Of a stretch of 64,000 nt of DNA, positions 22,430 to 33,700 are shown piece after piece; positions within the stretch are counted from its first letter, which is position 1, and each line of letters begins with the position of its first letter. Made by a program: the position numbers and the translations under genes. The stretch covers positions 55,412,866-55,476,865 of the forward strand of contig NC_084800.1 of NCBI RefSeq assembly GCF_963169125.1. The letters run 5' to 3'. Under the pieces are notes generated by a model, which saw only the letters and a list, made by a program, of their open reading frames with translations, searched no databases and was not told the DNA's origin. This DNA is from Humulus lupulus (Eukaryota; Streptophyta; Magnoliopsida; Rosales; Cannabaceae).

Positions 22430-25400
22430 GACAGAACCATAACCTGAGTTAGGCCGAAGTGAAGGGCCTAATGAGACACAACCTGATCTAGACTTTGTCG
22501 AAGAAGAGTATGCCCTAGATGAGGATGAGGATAGGCATTTTGGGGATAATGTTGTACACCCTAGCAGCTGGTGGAGTTCAGTGACCGATACCTGCAACCA
22601 AGAAGACATAGGAGGGTCTGATAGTGAATATAAGTCTAATGATCTGAGGAGTTTGAACTGTGATGAAGAAGAAGGTGGGGTTAAGAGAGGTAAAAAAAGA
22701 GTTCCATCCAAGGACTGACTGGAAGGATTTCAAGTTTACACTTGGGTTGGAGTTTGCTAGTAAGGAGCAACTTAGGGAGGCTCTGACTGAGCATTTCATA
22801 AGCACTGATAGGGAGTTCACTCATGTGACCAATAATTCTGTGAAGATAAGGGTAGTTTGTAAAGGTAAAGGTTGTGGCTGGACATTGTATGCTAGGGTGC
22901 AGACAAAAGACAACACAACATTAAGAGTCAATACACTGGTGGATGTGCATAACTGTGGCATTTTATTTGACAACAAGAACTCTAAACCTTGGCACGCTAG
23001 TGTACATGCCCAGCCAGTCTACAAGAACCCTAATCCTTGGCACGATCTGATACCAAGTTGTAATACCCTGGTTACTTCAAGATCGTTATTGTGGACTTTA
23101 AACAGTGCTTAACTCGTTAAACGAGTCATTTGGTTATAAACGTGCATCTAGGTGTTATCAATAGGCTAAGGTGAATTTTTTTTTATCAAAATGAATTGAT
23201 ATATTTTATTTAAAATATAAAACTGTACATGGGCCCATAAAAGTGTTTACAAAGTTATTTACAATCCAAAATGGTCATTACAGCGTAAAAACTGCAACCC
23301 GCCGACCTAAGCGGCAAAAATGGGGTTAACCCTTAGTTCCTCTGAGAAACATCTTGGCCGTGGTGGTCAAGCGGCTGCATATGTACACATCACCACCTAA
23401 GCTCTCCACTCAAGGCTGGGTGAGCTTTTCTTTCCCTTTACCTGCACCACATAACACCCATGAGCCAAGGCTCAGCAAGAAAACTTATTACTGCATGTAT
23501 GTAATATCAATAAATGATTATAGTAATCATTTTGGGGCTTGCAGCCCTAATCAAATAGTGAGTCACACTTTGGGCTCTGCACTCTAATATGATAAGTAAC
23601 TATTAAGTTGTACTCTTAATAGATGACTAATAAGTCTATCTCTAGGGCTCTGCACCCTAAGCCATGTGACATTCAGCCATCTGAGCCTTTTGGCTCTAGC
23701 TCTATGTAACTAGCCTTTAGACTAGACAAGCAATTTTAGTTTTCATCGAACTTGGGGTCGGTCAAGCATTTCATGTTCATAGTGATTAGATCTAATCATT
23801 TCGGCCTGTGTTAAACACATTAATGTCGTTCTTGACTCTTAAGTCAATACCATACGACCAGTGCTCATATCACCGCTAAACTTGGCTGATAAGTCACAGC
23901 TTCAGGATCAATACTAAACATCATTGTCGTTCTCTGACTCATAAATCAGTACCACACACAGATAAGCAAAGCTGCTATGCATTTACTATGCAATCAATGT
24001 CAATATATAGAGCACTCAACATGCTTTATCAATAACCATGTATGTCACATACTGGGTGCAATTTTCTTACCTTTAGTTCGAGAGAGAAATAATAAAAGAA
24101 CGACCTTTGAGAACGATCAGTCCTTAAGTTCCTTAGCGGTCACCTAGTCATAACCAAATATGGAATTCCATTAATAAAAATAAATAATAAAAGGTCTAAA
24201 ACCTCGCTCCCAGGACCTCAAATCGTACTAAAACGGTTAGTAGATTCGGTCCTGAGCCTTAGGAAATGGAACCCCGAGCCTAAGCCCTTGAAAAACTCCT
24301 CCTTGGCACAAAAGGAAGGTGCGGGCCACAACTTGGCCTAGTGAGTCGCGATGCGCCCCCAAAACAGAGAGCAATCTATCAAGGGTACCAGGGGCGGGCC
24401 GCGACTTGGCCTAGTGGGTCGCGACGCGCCTGCTTAATAGAGCCCAGGGGAGGCTCTGGCTTGGGTCCAAGTCGCGACTTGCATGAACTTGGTCACGACT
24501 TGACCCAGCAAACCCAGCTCCCTTGCCCATTTTCTCAATCCAAACCAGCCAAAATCTTCACCAATTAAATCCCAAAATCACACCCAAGCATCACCACAAC
24601 ATACCCATCATTCAACCAACAAAACCTAAGCTTTATAACACTTAAAATCTCATCAAATTCCCAACTACTCAATCCAAAATATCAACTAAAAACCAACTAA
24701 AAAACAGAGCAAAAACCATAAAATTGAATTGAAATCTTGCCTTAAACTCATAATTGAACCCCCTTCAATGGTTGAACTAAGGTCCTAAGTCTCCAAACTT
24801 TGATCTCCTAGCTTGAATCCTTAGGTTAAGTTTCAAAATTCCAAATGAAAGGAGAGAAAGAGAGATGATCGAGAGGTAGAAGGAAAAAGTCTCTGCTTCG
24901 GCTGCTGAAATCTTCTACAACTAGCCACTTAAGTCTATCCCATGGTCAAAAGACCAAAATGCCCCTAAGCCCATTTAATTCCTATTCAATCACCCAAGGG
25001 CAAAACAGTCATTTCCCACTTATCCCGCATATTATAATTAACGTCCTCCAATTCCCGTTATTCCTAATATTCTCAAATAATAATTAAATCATATCCCATT
25101 ACCTGTTCATTCCCAGTAATGTACTAAGCATCAAATTACCTCTAGCCTCACCCCGAGCTCGGAAATTAATCCCATTATGACCAAACCACTAATTTACATT
25201 CTAAGATCGTCTCATACCGAATAGCTCGAACAAATCGACATTATAATGTGGTCTCATCCATAAATCATAGACATGCACATAAATATACAGACATGCAATT
25301 ATCATCATATATTTCACATAATAATGCATTTAATCACATAATGGCATAATAAATCAATTATGACCCTCCTGGCCCCCTAATCCAAGCTTAAACCACATTA

Positions 25401-26524
25401 GGGAATTTGGGACATTACAACAAAGGTATGTTGTTGGCTGTTGTGGGTATTGATGCAAATAATTGCATGTTTCCAATTGCATATGCTATTCGCAAAAAGG
25501 AAAATACGGACACATGTAACTGGTTTTTAAAATTGTTGAAGGATGCTTTGGAGGTTATTGACACTAGAAGATATACAATGATTAGTGATAGACTAAAGAG
25601 GTTAGAAAATGATTTAGGTTCTCTGTTCGATGGTGCTGAGATAAGATTTTGTGTAAGGAATTTACATGCCAACTTTAAAAAGGAGTTTCTAGGTTTTTTA
25701 CTAAAACAAAAGTTGTGGGCTTGTGCAAAAGCCACAACACTAGAAGAATTCAAGAAGAGGATGGCTGAAATGAAGGAGGTGAATGAGAAGGCATATGATT
25801 GGTTAATGAAGAAGGCTCCAACTGAATGGAGCAAGTCACAATTTAGATTGCATGTCAAATGTGACATGCTCTTGAATAATCTGTGTGAGAGTTCCAACTC
25901 TGCCATATTGGATGCAAGGGACAAACCCATCATAACTTTGTTGGAGAAAACTCAGTTATGGTTGATGTCTATATTATGTAAGAAAAGGGAAAATGTGGCA
26001 AAGTGGTTGCAACCTCTGGGGAAGAAAATTCTAAATATCATAGAGAAGAACAAGCAAGTGGCCAGGCAATGTTCATGTATTAGAGCAGATGCAAACATGG
26101 TTCAGGTTACTTATCTTGGTAGTGAGAGCTTATCATGCAACCTAGCTACTCGGACATGCACTTGTAGAGCTTTTTAATTGAGTTGGGTACCATGTGGGAA
26201 TGCACTGGCCTGTATATGGAGTTCTAACCTGATGTTTATGATTTTATAATTGATGCCTACAAAAAGAAGACTTTTAAGTACAATATGCTGCTGTCATTGG
26301 ACCAATGCCAAGTCCTGATAAGTGGCCAGATCCTGGTTTGAATCCAATTTACCCCCCAACTGAATCAAACTAGCCTAGGAGACCAAAGAAGACAAAGAAA
26401 AAGGCACCCAATGAAGATGACACCAATGCAACCAAAAAAAGAAGGTTTATTCAACCAAATCATTGCAGCAACTGTAAGCAAACAGGTCATTCAAGAGTCA
26501 CTTGCAAGAATCCAACAGTGACAT
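22430..26524 (+). pseudogene. MULE transposase remnant, split by a Del retrotransposon
   Basis: The N-terminal part (22430-22690) is acidic (FVEEEYALDEDEDRHFGDNV). After a frameshift it continues at 22660 with a MuDR DNA-binding domain (FTLGLEFASKEQLREAL; CKGKGCGWTLYAR) up to about 22984. A Del insertion and deletion remove the middle. The catalytic core resumes at 25419 (YNKGMLLAVVGIDANN), with MISDRLKRL, CVRNLHANF and CESSNSA motifs. A TAA at 26175 interrupts the SWIM finger (CTCRAF, then VPCGNALACI). A final CCHC knuckle (CSNCKQTGHSRVTC) lies at 26464-26505. The first catalytic Asp region is lost, so this is not functional. It is a different MULE lineage from the one at 18-7395. Confidence 0.82.
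22985..25419 (-). mobile_element. Del-type 5' LTR and primer-binding site (minus)
   Basis: The LTR is 23059-25419 (+ strand TGTAATACCC to GACATTACA). Read on the minus strand, the LTR is followed by ACTTGGTATCAGATCG at 23058-23043, a primer-binding site close to the usual complement of initiator-Met tRNA (TGGTATCAGAGC). About 70 bases of internal sequence remain, up to about 22985. The element is thus a 5' end in minus orientation inside a MULE transposase gene; the rest was deleted with part of that gene. Confidence 0.8.
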
Positions 26525-26617
26525 AGGTATTCAATCTTCAGTTATTTTCAGTCAGTTTTGCTTTTCAATTATGATTTTATAAATGTTTTAGTTAATTTGC
26601 TTTTTTATCTATTGATT

Positions 26618-28569
26618 GCATCCGTACGCATTTGACGGGTTATTGTCCCTCCAAGTTCGAGCTTGGTTTGGTGGGGCATTCCCGTTGTCGCGTACTTCGG
26701 AAGGACTTCCCTCGTGGTGAGTGCTGCTGAGTCCATCGCGAGCCGGATTGATCCTTTGTGAGTTTAGGCGATCTCGCAGATCGGTATGTGGATCAACCCG
26801 AGGGTTTTGAGCTGAGCTCAGCTGATTCCTCAAATCTATGCTGGTGCTACCACTTCGACGATCCTCCATCCAATAACTTCCATTAGAGAAGCTCAGAGCT
26901 TGTGCTCGAGGATGAGGATCTGGAGCGTTCCGGCGTGCTCATGGGATATGAGCAAGGGCAGCAGCAGGAGGATTCCTCCTGCTGTTTCCGTAGGCAGGGA
27001 CGTCTCGAGCAGAACGAGGTGGGGACGGATGCCTGATCGACGACGGAGGTTGTCTGATTAGTGAAGTAATTCTCATTCCATCAGGTTGGATCAAACTAGC
27101 CCGCGGTTGCCCTGCTCCACCATTTCTGGTTCCCTGTGCATGGCGATCTGATCGCGGTATAGGGAAGTCGGTTGGGACATGCCATCTTTGCAAGTTTGTC
27201 CTTGACCGTCGCAGTGGGTTGCCATGGGCATTCGACGGTGGCGTTGAACTCAGAGTCGAGGTTCTAACGGACTGGCTGACTCGTTGGTGATCCCTGGGAA
27301 AGCCACCAAACGGGGTTTCTTGGTGATTGGGCGACACGGGAGTAGAACTTGGAGTTGAGATTCTAACCGATCGATTTGGCCTGAGTCGACTTTCCCGGTG
27401 GGACTTACGAGTCCCGCCTTGCCTCTTTCCGACGTTAATGTCGGTTGCAAGAGGGGGTATCCGAGCCAAGACTTCCTCGATTTGCTTATTTTCCTTGGCT
27501 AGATGGCTCCTCAACTACATGTTCTCCATCTCTACCGCAGTCAAGTAATCTGGGTTTGGATTCGGCGATAAAGGTGCTAAACTTCCGGTGTCGCCGTGAC
27601 CCATCGGTTGTTTTCCCGATCGGTGCTGGTTCTCCGGGCCTTGTTCGTCAGAAGCAGTGGTATGGTGAGCCTCCTGCCCACCATGCTGATCCGTTTCGTT
27701 ACCGTGCCTTGAACAAGTGACCACCATGATGAACTTTTTCCTGAATCCTTTTCAATGGCACTAATTCGCAGCTCTCAATGAAAGCACCAAACTGTTGACG
27801 TGGTTTTTCACCAACAGTGTATTACGGAAATTAGCTGGAATAAACTAGTGCTCAAGGGTAAACCGTAAGGAGAATAATCACTCTTCAAGCTACTTAGAAT
27901 GATATAGTAAGAACACTCGTTCCTTTTTACATGGTTCGGAGGTTAAAATCCCCTAGTCCACGAGTCAATATTATTACTGTATGTATCTCTCTATTTTGAC
28001 AGGATATATGCATTACATAGAGAAAACCCAACCCCTTTTCTATCCAAGGTCTTGGTATTTATAGGAGAATGATCCCTGGGTAGATGTTGGGGTCATCCCG
28101 TGATCCCTCACATCATCTTTGTGACACTAATGATTAACATTTACATTTTATATTGAAGTGTGGTCTAATCATTAGGTAAAATGGATCATGGACCGCATGG
28201 CCTAAATCAGGCGTGTGATGTCTGATCATGCACGTTTATATTGCGTATTCGGGAATTCAGGAGTAAATAGACACGTGATGTCTCTTTACGCACATTTATA
28301 TTGCGTGGTCAACTTTATAAAGATCCTGGGGCATATCAGACCCCTGGCATACCACGAGCTAGCGTAACGTCAGCTCGTGCCTTTTGATGCTATACTCCGC
28401 AAATGGTTCCAGGCAGTATGTTGCTTTGGACTCACCAGCTCGAGCTATTTGTCTAGGGAATCGTGCTAAATTCCCCTGGATGGAAAGTGAGCACGTGGAA
28501 CATCGATTATAACCTTTTGTTAGCCAACTGTACCCGAGCTGCCTAAAAAGGTACATGCTGATTTTCATG
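26618..28569 (-). mobile_element. Tat-lineage Ty3-gypsy fragment: LTR and start of gag (minus)
   Basis: The LTR occupies 27793-28569 (minus-strand sequence ends CGTCAACA). It is followed by GTTTGGTGCTTTCATTGAGA, the same junction seen at 33652 in the complete Tat element. Beyond it, minus-strand open pieces at 27727-26609 encode a charged, Arg/Ser/Pro-rich gag N-terminus with the repeated DLRDRLN motif, which also occurs in the complete element (34661-34690). One stop near 27515 and frame changes break the frame. Homology ends near 26618, so protease and pol are missing. Confidence 0.75.
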
Positions 28570-29319
28570 GCGTATATATAGTTATTAATATTTTTAATTA
28601 ATTTAAAAATTGATTCTTACACACATATTGAATCATTATTATTATTAGTAATTAATATAAAAACTAAAATGAAATAAAGTTTTTTTTATTAATAATAATA
28701 CGGTTTTATTTAAATAAATAAATAAATTATTATTATATAGTTATTAGTATTAAAATTAATTTACTTCTGTTATAAGTTTAATAATTAGATATTTTAGTTT
28801 TTTTTCTTTCATTATTAATTAATAATCATAAATTTGAAAAGGAAAAATTAAAAAATGTGAAAAAATGATAAAATATAAATAGTGTTTTGAAGCAATTTTA
28901 GAGTGACACATCACCTCATTGAGGCTTTCTTTTTATATAAATATAACTAGAAAACATAACCGCTTTTCGCGCAGTCTTTTGTAATTATTAAAAAATATAC
29001 ATATTTTAAAATATTTTTTGGAAGATTGTAGGGTAGAGATTCGTTTTCACCCTACTCGTACAACATGTTCTTTATATGAACATGTGAGGGCGGATTGACC
29101 ACAATTTTTTTTCATAATAGTGTTCATTGTATAGCAAACCTCTTGTAGGTTTTTGAAAAATTATGAATAATTAAAGTGATGAAAACAAAGTTAAAAAAAC
29201 TTGTAGTATGTGTGCTTTTAATTTTTATTATTATTATCATTATATACACTTTGCGTGATTTTTTTTTATAAAAATTCTAAATTATGTATAAGAAAATTTA
29301 TGTTTTGTGTAAGACTTAT
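28570..29319. other. AT-rich spacer with a recurring degenerate module
   Basis: No gene seen. A module of the type GTGTTTTGGAGCAATTTTAGA...TATATAAATATA occurs here (28884-28950) and again at 30675-30735, 32780-32800, 50195-50270 and 50405-50470, suggesting an old dispersed element whose family I could not name. Confidence 0.4.
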
Positions 29320-30395
29320 TTTGCCCGATTACCCGTTTGAACCCTTTATTTTTAAAAATTAACTTTTAGACATCATGTTTGATCAAAAAGTTAAATATAG
29401 GAATTGATAGATCGATTATTTGAACATTGTATCTTGACCGATTATCTGTTTTGACCCTTTAATTTTAAAAATTAACCTTTGGACCATGAATTTATTAAAA
29501 AGGTTCAAAATTCTTTATAAAAAGTAAATTATATATATAATTTATGTTTTCTGTAAGGATTTTGTGACAGTTAGAATTCCGTGATCCGCAGGGAAAAGAC
29601 CAGGTAAAAGCTGTGCAATCCCACATCGCCTGGGGAAGGTCAATTGTGATGATTTTAAGACTGTGTAGGTATGGGACTACACCATTAAAGAAGGTTTAAA
29701 TGGATTGATAGGTACTACCTATGCCAACAAGATGCATCTTCTTTTTGGTAGCCTATCACTTGAGAACTCCAAAGTTAAGCGTGTTTGACCTGGAGTAGTA
29801 TCATGATGGGTGACCTCCTAGGAAGTTTTCCCAAGAAGCGTGCGAGTGAGGACAAAGCATGCTAGAAAGATTCGTGTTGGTTTGCAGGGTCAGCCATCAT
29901 TCTAGGAAACAGCCATAATGACGTGGGGCGTCACAGGTTCACACTATTTTGAACCTTGTATTTTAGCCGATTACCTGTTAGGACCTTTATTTTTAAAAAT
30001 TAATTTGTGGACCTCAAGTTTTGTCAAAAGATTAAAAGTAAGAATAGATAGATCGGTTATTTGAACACTATATTTTGGCCGATTACTCGTTTTGACTCTT
30101 TATTTTTAAAAATTAACCTTTGGACAATGTATTTATTCAAAGTGTTAAATTTCTTTAAAAAAATTAAATTATATAAATATATATAATTATCTATATAATT
30201 TATATTTTTTATAAGGGCTTACACCATTTTGAACTTTGTATTTTAGCCGACTACCCGTTTGGACCCTTTATTTTTTAAAATTAACTTGTGGACATTGTGT
30301 TTTGTCAAAATGTTGATTACCCGTTTGGATCCTTTATTGTTAAAAATTAATATTTGGATCTCTTGTTTTGTCAAAAGGTTAAAAATACAAATAGA
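29320..30395 (+). repeat. Degenerate repeats of a GGACCCTTTATTTTTAAAAATTAA unit
   Basis: About six imperfect units of roughly 85-120 bp occur at about 29325, 29440, 29955, 30070, 30235 and 30310. Each carries CCGATTACCCGTTTGGACCC, TTTTTAAAAATTAAC and GTTTTGTCAAAAGGTTAAAA motifs. A Cassandra LTR interrupts the array (29566-29936). No coding frame is apparent. Confidence 0.65.
29566..29936 (+). mobile_element. Cassandra-type solo LTR with 5S rRNA-like core
   Basis: It starts TGTGACAG and ends GGCGTCACA. From 29762 to 29835 it reads GAGAACTCCAAAGTTAAGCG, AGTAGTATCATGATGGGTGA and CCTCCTAGGAAGT. This corresponds to the box A, intermediate element and box C region of plant 5S rRNA genes. Cassandra elements are known to carry such 5S-derived pol III promoters in their LTRs. 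It is not a 5S gene: the rRNA 5' third and the terminator are missing. No exact target duplication was found. Confidence 0.85.
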
Positions 30396-32854
30396 TAGAT
30401 TATTTATTTATTTATTATTATTATATATAGATATTTTTAATTGACATCTATTATTATTATTATTATTATTATTAAAACAAAAATGAGAAAAAAGAGAAAA
30501 TAGATAGAGTTTTTTTCTTATTTAATTAATATCCATAAATTAGAAAAGTAAAATAAAAAATGAGAAAAATTAACGGTTATTTATATTTATAATTTAATTA
30601 AACAGTTGTCGTAATTAAATATCTAATTAAATTTGAATTCAAATAAAAAAATGTGAAAAAATAAGAAAATAGAAATGGTGTTTTGGAGCAATTTTAGAAT
30701 ATCATGTCATATAAATATATTAGAAAATATACCCATATTTGCGTAATTTTTTTTTATAATAATTTTAAATATATATTTAAGGTAAATTTATATTTGTTTG
30801 ATAAATATTATAATTTAAATTTATACATTTTGTAATTCAATTATATATATTTAACGTAATTCTATATTAGTTTGATTAATTTTATAATTTGTATAATGTG
30901 AGTAAGAAATTTATACCTTTTGTAATTCCTCCATTTTTTTTAAGTTATGCTCTAATAGTAAAATTATATTAAAAGTATCTAATTAATCAATTATTTGTTT
31001 CACTCTCCTTTCAAGAAATTAATCAAATGTATAATAGCATTTGAAAAGTAAGAAAAGTGAAAAAGAATTAAGCTAACAAATAATATTAACATTAATTGTC
31101 ATAATTATATACTTTATAATTCATAATATGTTCCTTGTTTCTAAAAAATATTTTTTGTGCTACACATCAACTTTCACATCTTTTGTTGTTGTTGGAATGT
31201 CCACTAAATTACAATCTAGAAAACATTTATTTACTATAGTGAAAACAAATCACAAATCTAAATAATACCATTAGTAATATCGTTTTTGTCACAAATTTGA
31301 GAAAATATCAAATGAGAGAAAATACAATTATTAATATTGATAATTGATGATAATAATTATAATATTTTGTTCAACTATTCACTTTTGAAGAAAAAACATA
31401 ATTATATTATAATAAGAAAATAGATATATAGAGAACTAAAATTCAAACAATACTAATATCAATATTTGGTTAGCTAATTAAATTGGAAGACACAAATATA
31501 CTTTTTGAGTACATATAGTAAACAATATCATAGCACCATGATCCACGTTCAATTTATTCTCCTTCAAAAAACGTAAGAAAAATACCAAAATCTATAATTC
31601 AACCATAAATAAATATACATATATTGCACAATTGGCGAGTTCTCAATCGGGGATTTTTCTCTACATTTGTCAGGTGCACAAAACTTACTTGAAAATATTT
31701 TTTGAGATATATTGCAGTGTCAACATAGTTTGATATTCATGTGTGTGTGGAAATATGCATGGTATACATTGAAAGTCATGTAAGTGTGTATGATACACGA
31801 AAAACTTAAGGAAATGTTGGTACACTTGGAAATGATACTCATAGGATATACAAAAACCAACAATTTTAGATATACAATCTCTATATATATACACATATAT
31901 ATTCATGTATATATATAGAGAGATTTTTACCTTGAAACTGGAATTATTGATTACTACTATTTTGAGAGCCAAACCATGAAGCTAAATAAATTATGATATA
32001 CAAAAACTTAAGGAAATGTTGGTACACTTGGAAATGATACTAATAGGATATACACAAACTAACAATTTTAGATATACAATTTTTATATATACACATATAT
32101 TCATATATATATAGAGAGAGAGATTGAATACATTAAAACTTGAATTATTGAGTAATTGAGAGCCAAGCCATGAAGCTAAATAAATTATTAATCAAATTAA
32201 TATTATGTGTATATATATATTGATATTTTTAATTATTAAGATATTTTGGTTTTGAATTTGAAATTTTTTATGCTTTAATAGCTTTTTAAATAAAATTTTA
32301 ATCAAATTAATATTACGTGTATATATATTGATGTGTACATATATTTATATTTTTAATTGTTAAGATATTTTAGTTTGAAATTTGAAATTTTTTACCTTTC
32401 TGTTTTTTATTTTTTTTAAAGTTAAATATTTATGTATTAATTAATAGATGTTTATATATTTTGTTATTTATAGATAATTGCTCTTTTTAAACTACATTTT
32501 TTTAAATACATATATCTAAAATAAAACAACAATTACGTAAAATACATTAATTTATAAAATATATTTTTTGAATGTATTAATTTATATATAAGCGTAGTTA
32601 GTAGTTATGTTTTTTTATTTTTAATCGTGTAAGATAGATAGAGTAAATAATAATATCTTGTAAATATCTTATTTAAATTTAAAAAATACATAACTACTTA
32701 CATTTTTTTAAAATTACTATATTATTATAATATATAAAATGAATAAAAAAATTAGATTAAATGAGAAAATAGATAAAGTGATTTGGACCAATTTTTAATT
32801 TTTTAAATGTGTAAAATAGATAGAGTAAATAATAATATCTTGTAAATATCTTAT
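30396..32854. other. AT-rich spacer with local tandem duplications
   Basis: I found no gene. It contains a ~200-bp tandem duplication (31799-32190), a ~105-bp duplicated block at about 32190-32395 (AATCAAATTAATATTA...GATATTTT), and a duplicated ~190-bp block at 32620-32854 into whose second copy the Tat element inserted. Confidence 0.5.
31799..32190 (+). repeat. Two-copy tandem duplication of about 200 bp
   Basis: Copy one begins at 31799 and copy two at 32002. Both start AAAAACTTAAGGAAATGTTG and end with CCATGAAGCTAAATAAATTA. They differ mainly in AT microsatellite length and scattered substitutions. Confidence 0.8.
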
Positions 32855-33651
32855 TGTTACACCCAGATTTCGAGCCTTAAGAATTGTGATCTCGAAAGCT
32901 GGACTCGTCAGGTATAGGTTCGTAATGTCTAGAACACGTGTCCGCAACCTAGGCACCGAACCTGCAAAGCAGGGGCAACCTCGAAGATGGTAGCCTCGAA
33001 ATCCTCACAAGCTCGAAAGACAGACATCGAAGTACGTCTATTCTCGGATGACCTCGGATCAGGGGTTCCGAGCCTGACATAAGTATGAGCTCGAAGCTAC
33101 ATGATTTCGGGGAAAATGCTACAACTTGAAAGTCATTAAGGGACCTGAGTTGGCACGACACTGACGATGTAGATTGATAACTTTGAATATCTTAGTGAGT
33201 CATTTAGGAGAGACGCAATCTACATTTATTGTTGTAAATCCCATATAATAAAGGGGTATTTATTATTCAGTTATACGCCCCCTGGTCTTCAAGGGACGTT
33301 TCCTTGTATATAGGAGTTACACACTTTTAATGCCATTAAATTTATTTACATATACAGAATAACTTCTCGAAATGTGTGGGATAGTATTATGAGATCTCCT
33401 CTATAAATAGAGAAGTCATGTCCCATTGTAAAGGACCGAAATTTTGTGATCTTGAGAGAAACTCTGGAGAATTCATTCTTGAAGAATTTCCAGAAATCAT
33501 CTTAAGTTCTAATAACAAAGACTCGTGGACTAGGCAGAGTTAACTGCTGAACCACGTAAAAAACCTTGTTTGTCTTATTGTATTTTACTGACCATAACTA
33601 ATTATTGTTTACATGCTCTATATTCACTGTTCACGAAAAACGGCGTCAACA
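32855..33651 (+). repeat. 5' LTR of the Tat element
   Basis: 797 bp, TGTTACACCC to CGTCAACA. It holds a TATA box at 33401. It is followed at 33652 by GTTTGGTGCTTTCATTGAGA, the expected primer-binding-site position; the tRNA was not identified. Confidence 0.95.
33401..33410 (+). promoter_or_regulatory. TATA box of the Tat 5' LTR
   Basis: CTATAAATAG, with the genomic transcript expected to begin about 30 bases downstream. The same motif is present in the 3' LTR at 49884-49893. Confidence 0.7.
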
Positions 33652-33700
33652 GTTTGGTGCTTTCATTGAGAGCCTTAAGCATTCAGTCCCTGAACAAGTT

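Larger units (their letters stand above)
20078..26620 (+). mobile_element. Second MULE, disrupted by three later insertions
   Basis: The probable left end starts at 20078 (GGGGAAATAGCGTCAAAAGT, a MULE-like terminal sequence). The transposase pseudogene runs from 22430 to 26524 in three blocks. A Cassandra LTR fragment (20543-20792), a Del LTR (20793-22410) and a Del 5' end (22985-25419) interrupt it. The right end was not found, because the sequence changes to a Tat fragment at about 26618. The assignment of the left end to the same element as the transposase is inference from order and orientation. Confidence 0.55.

Noticed and set aside
29748..29838. A 5S rRNA gene
   Set aside because: Only the promoter-bearing two thirds match, the 5' part and T-run terminator are absent, and the match lies inside a TG...CA-bounded LTR-like unit with a second inverted copy at 20543.
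30259..30444. A 61-residue membrane-like peptide
   Set aside because: It is the translation of degenerate repeat units in AT-rich DNA.
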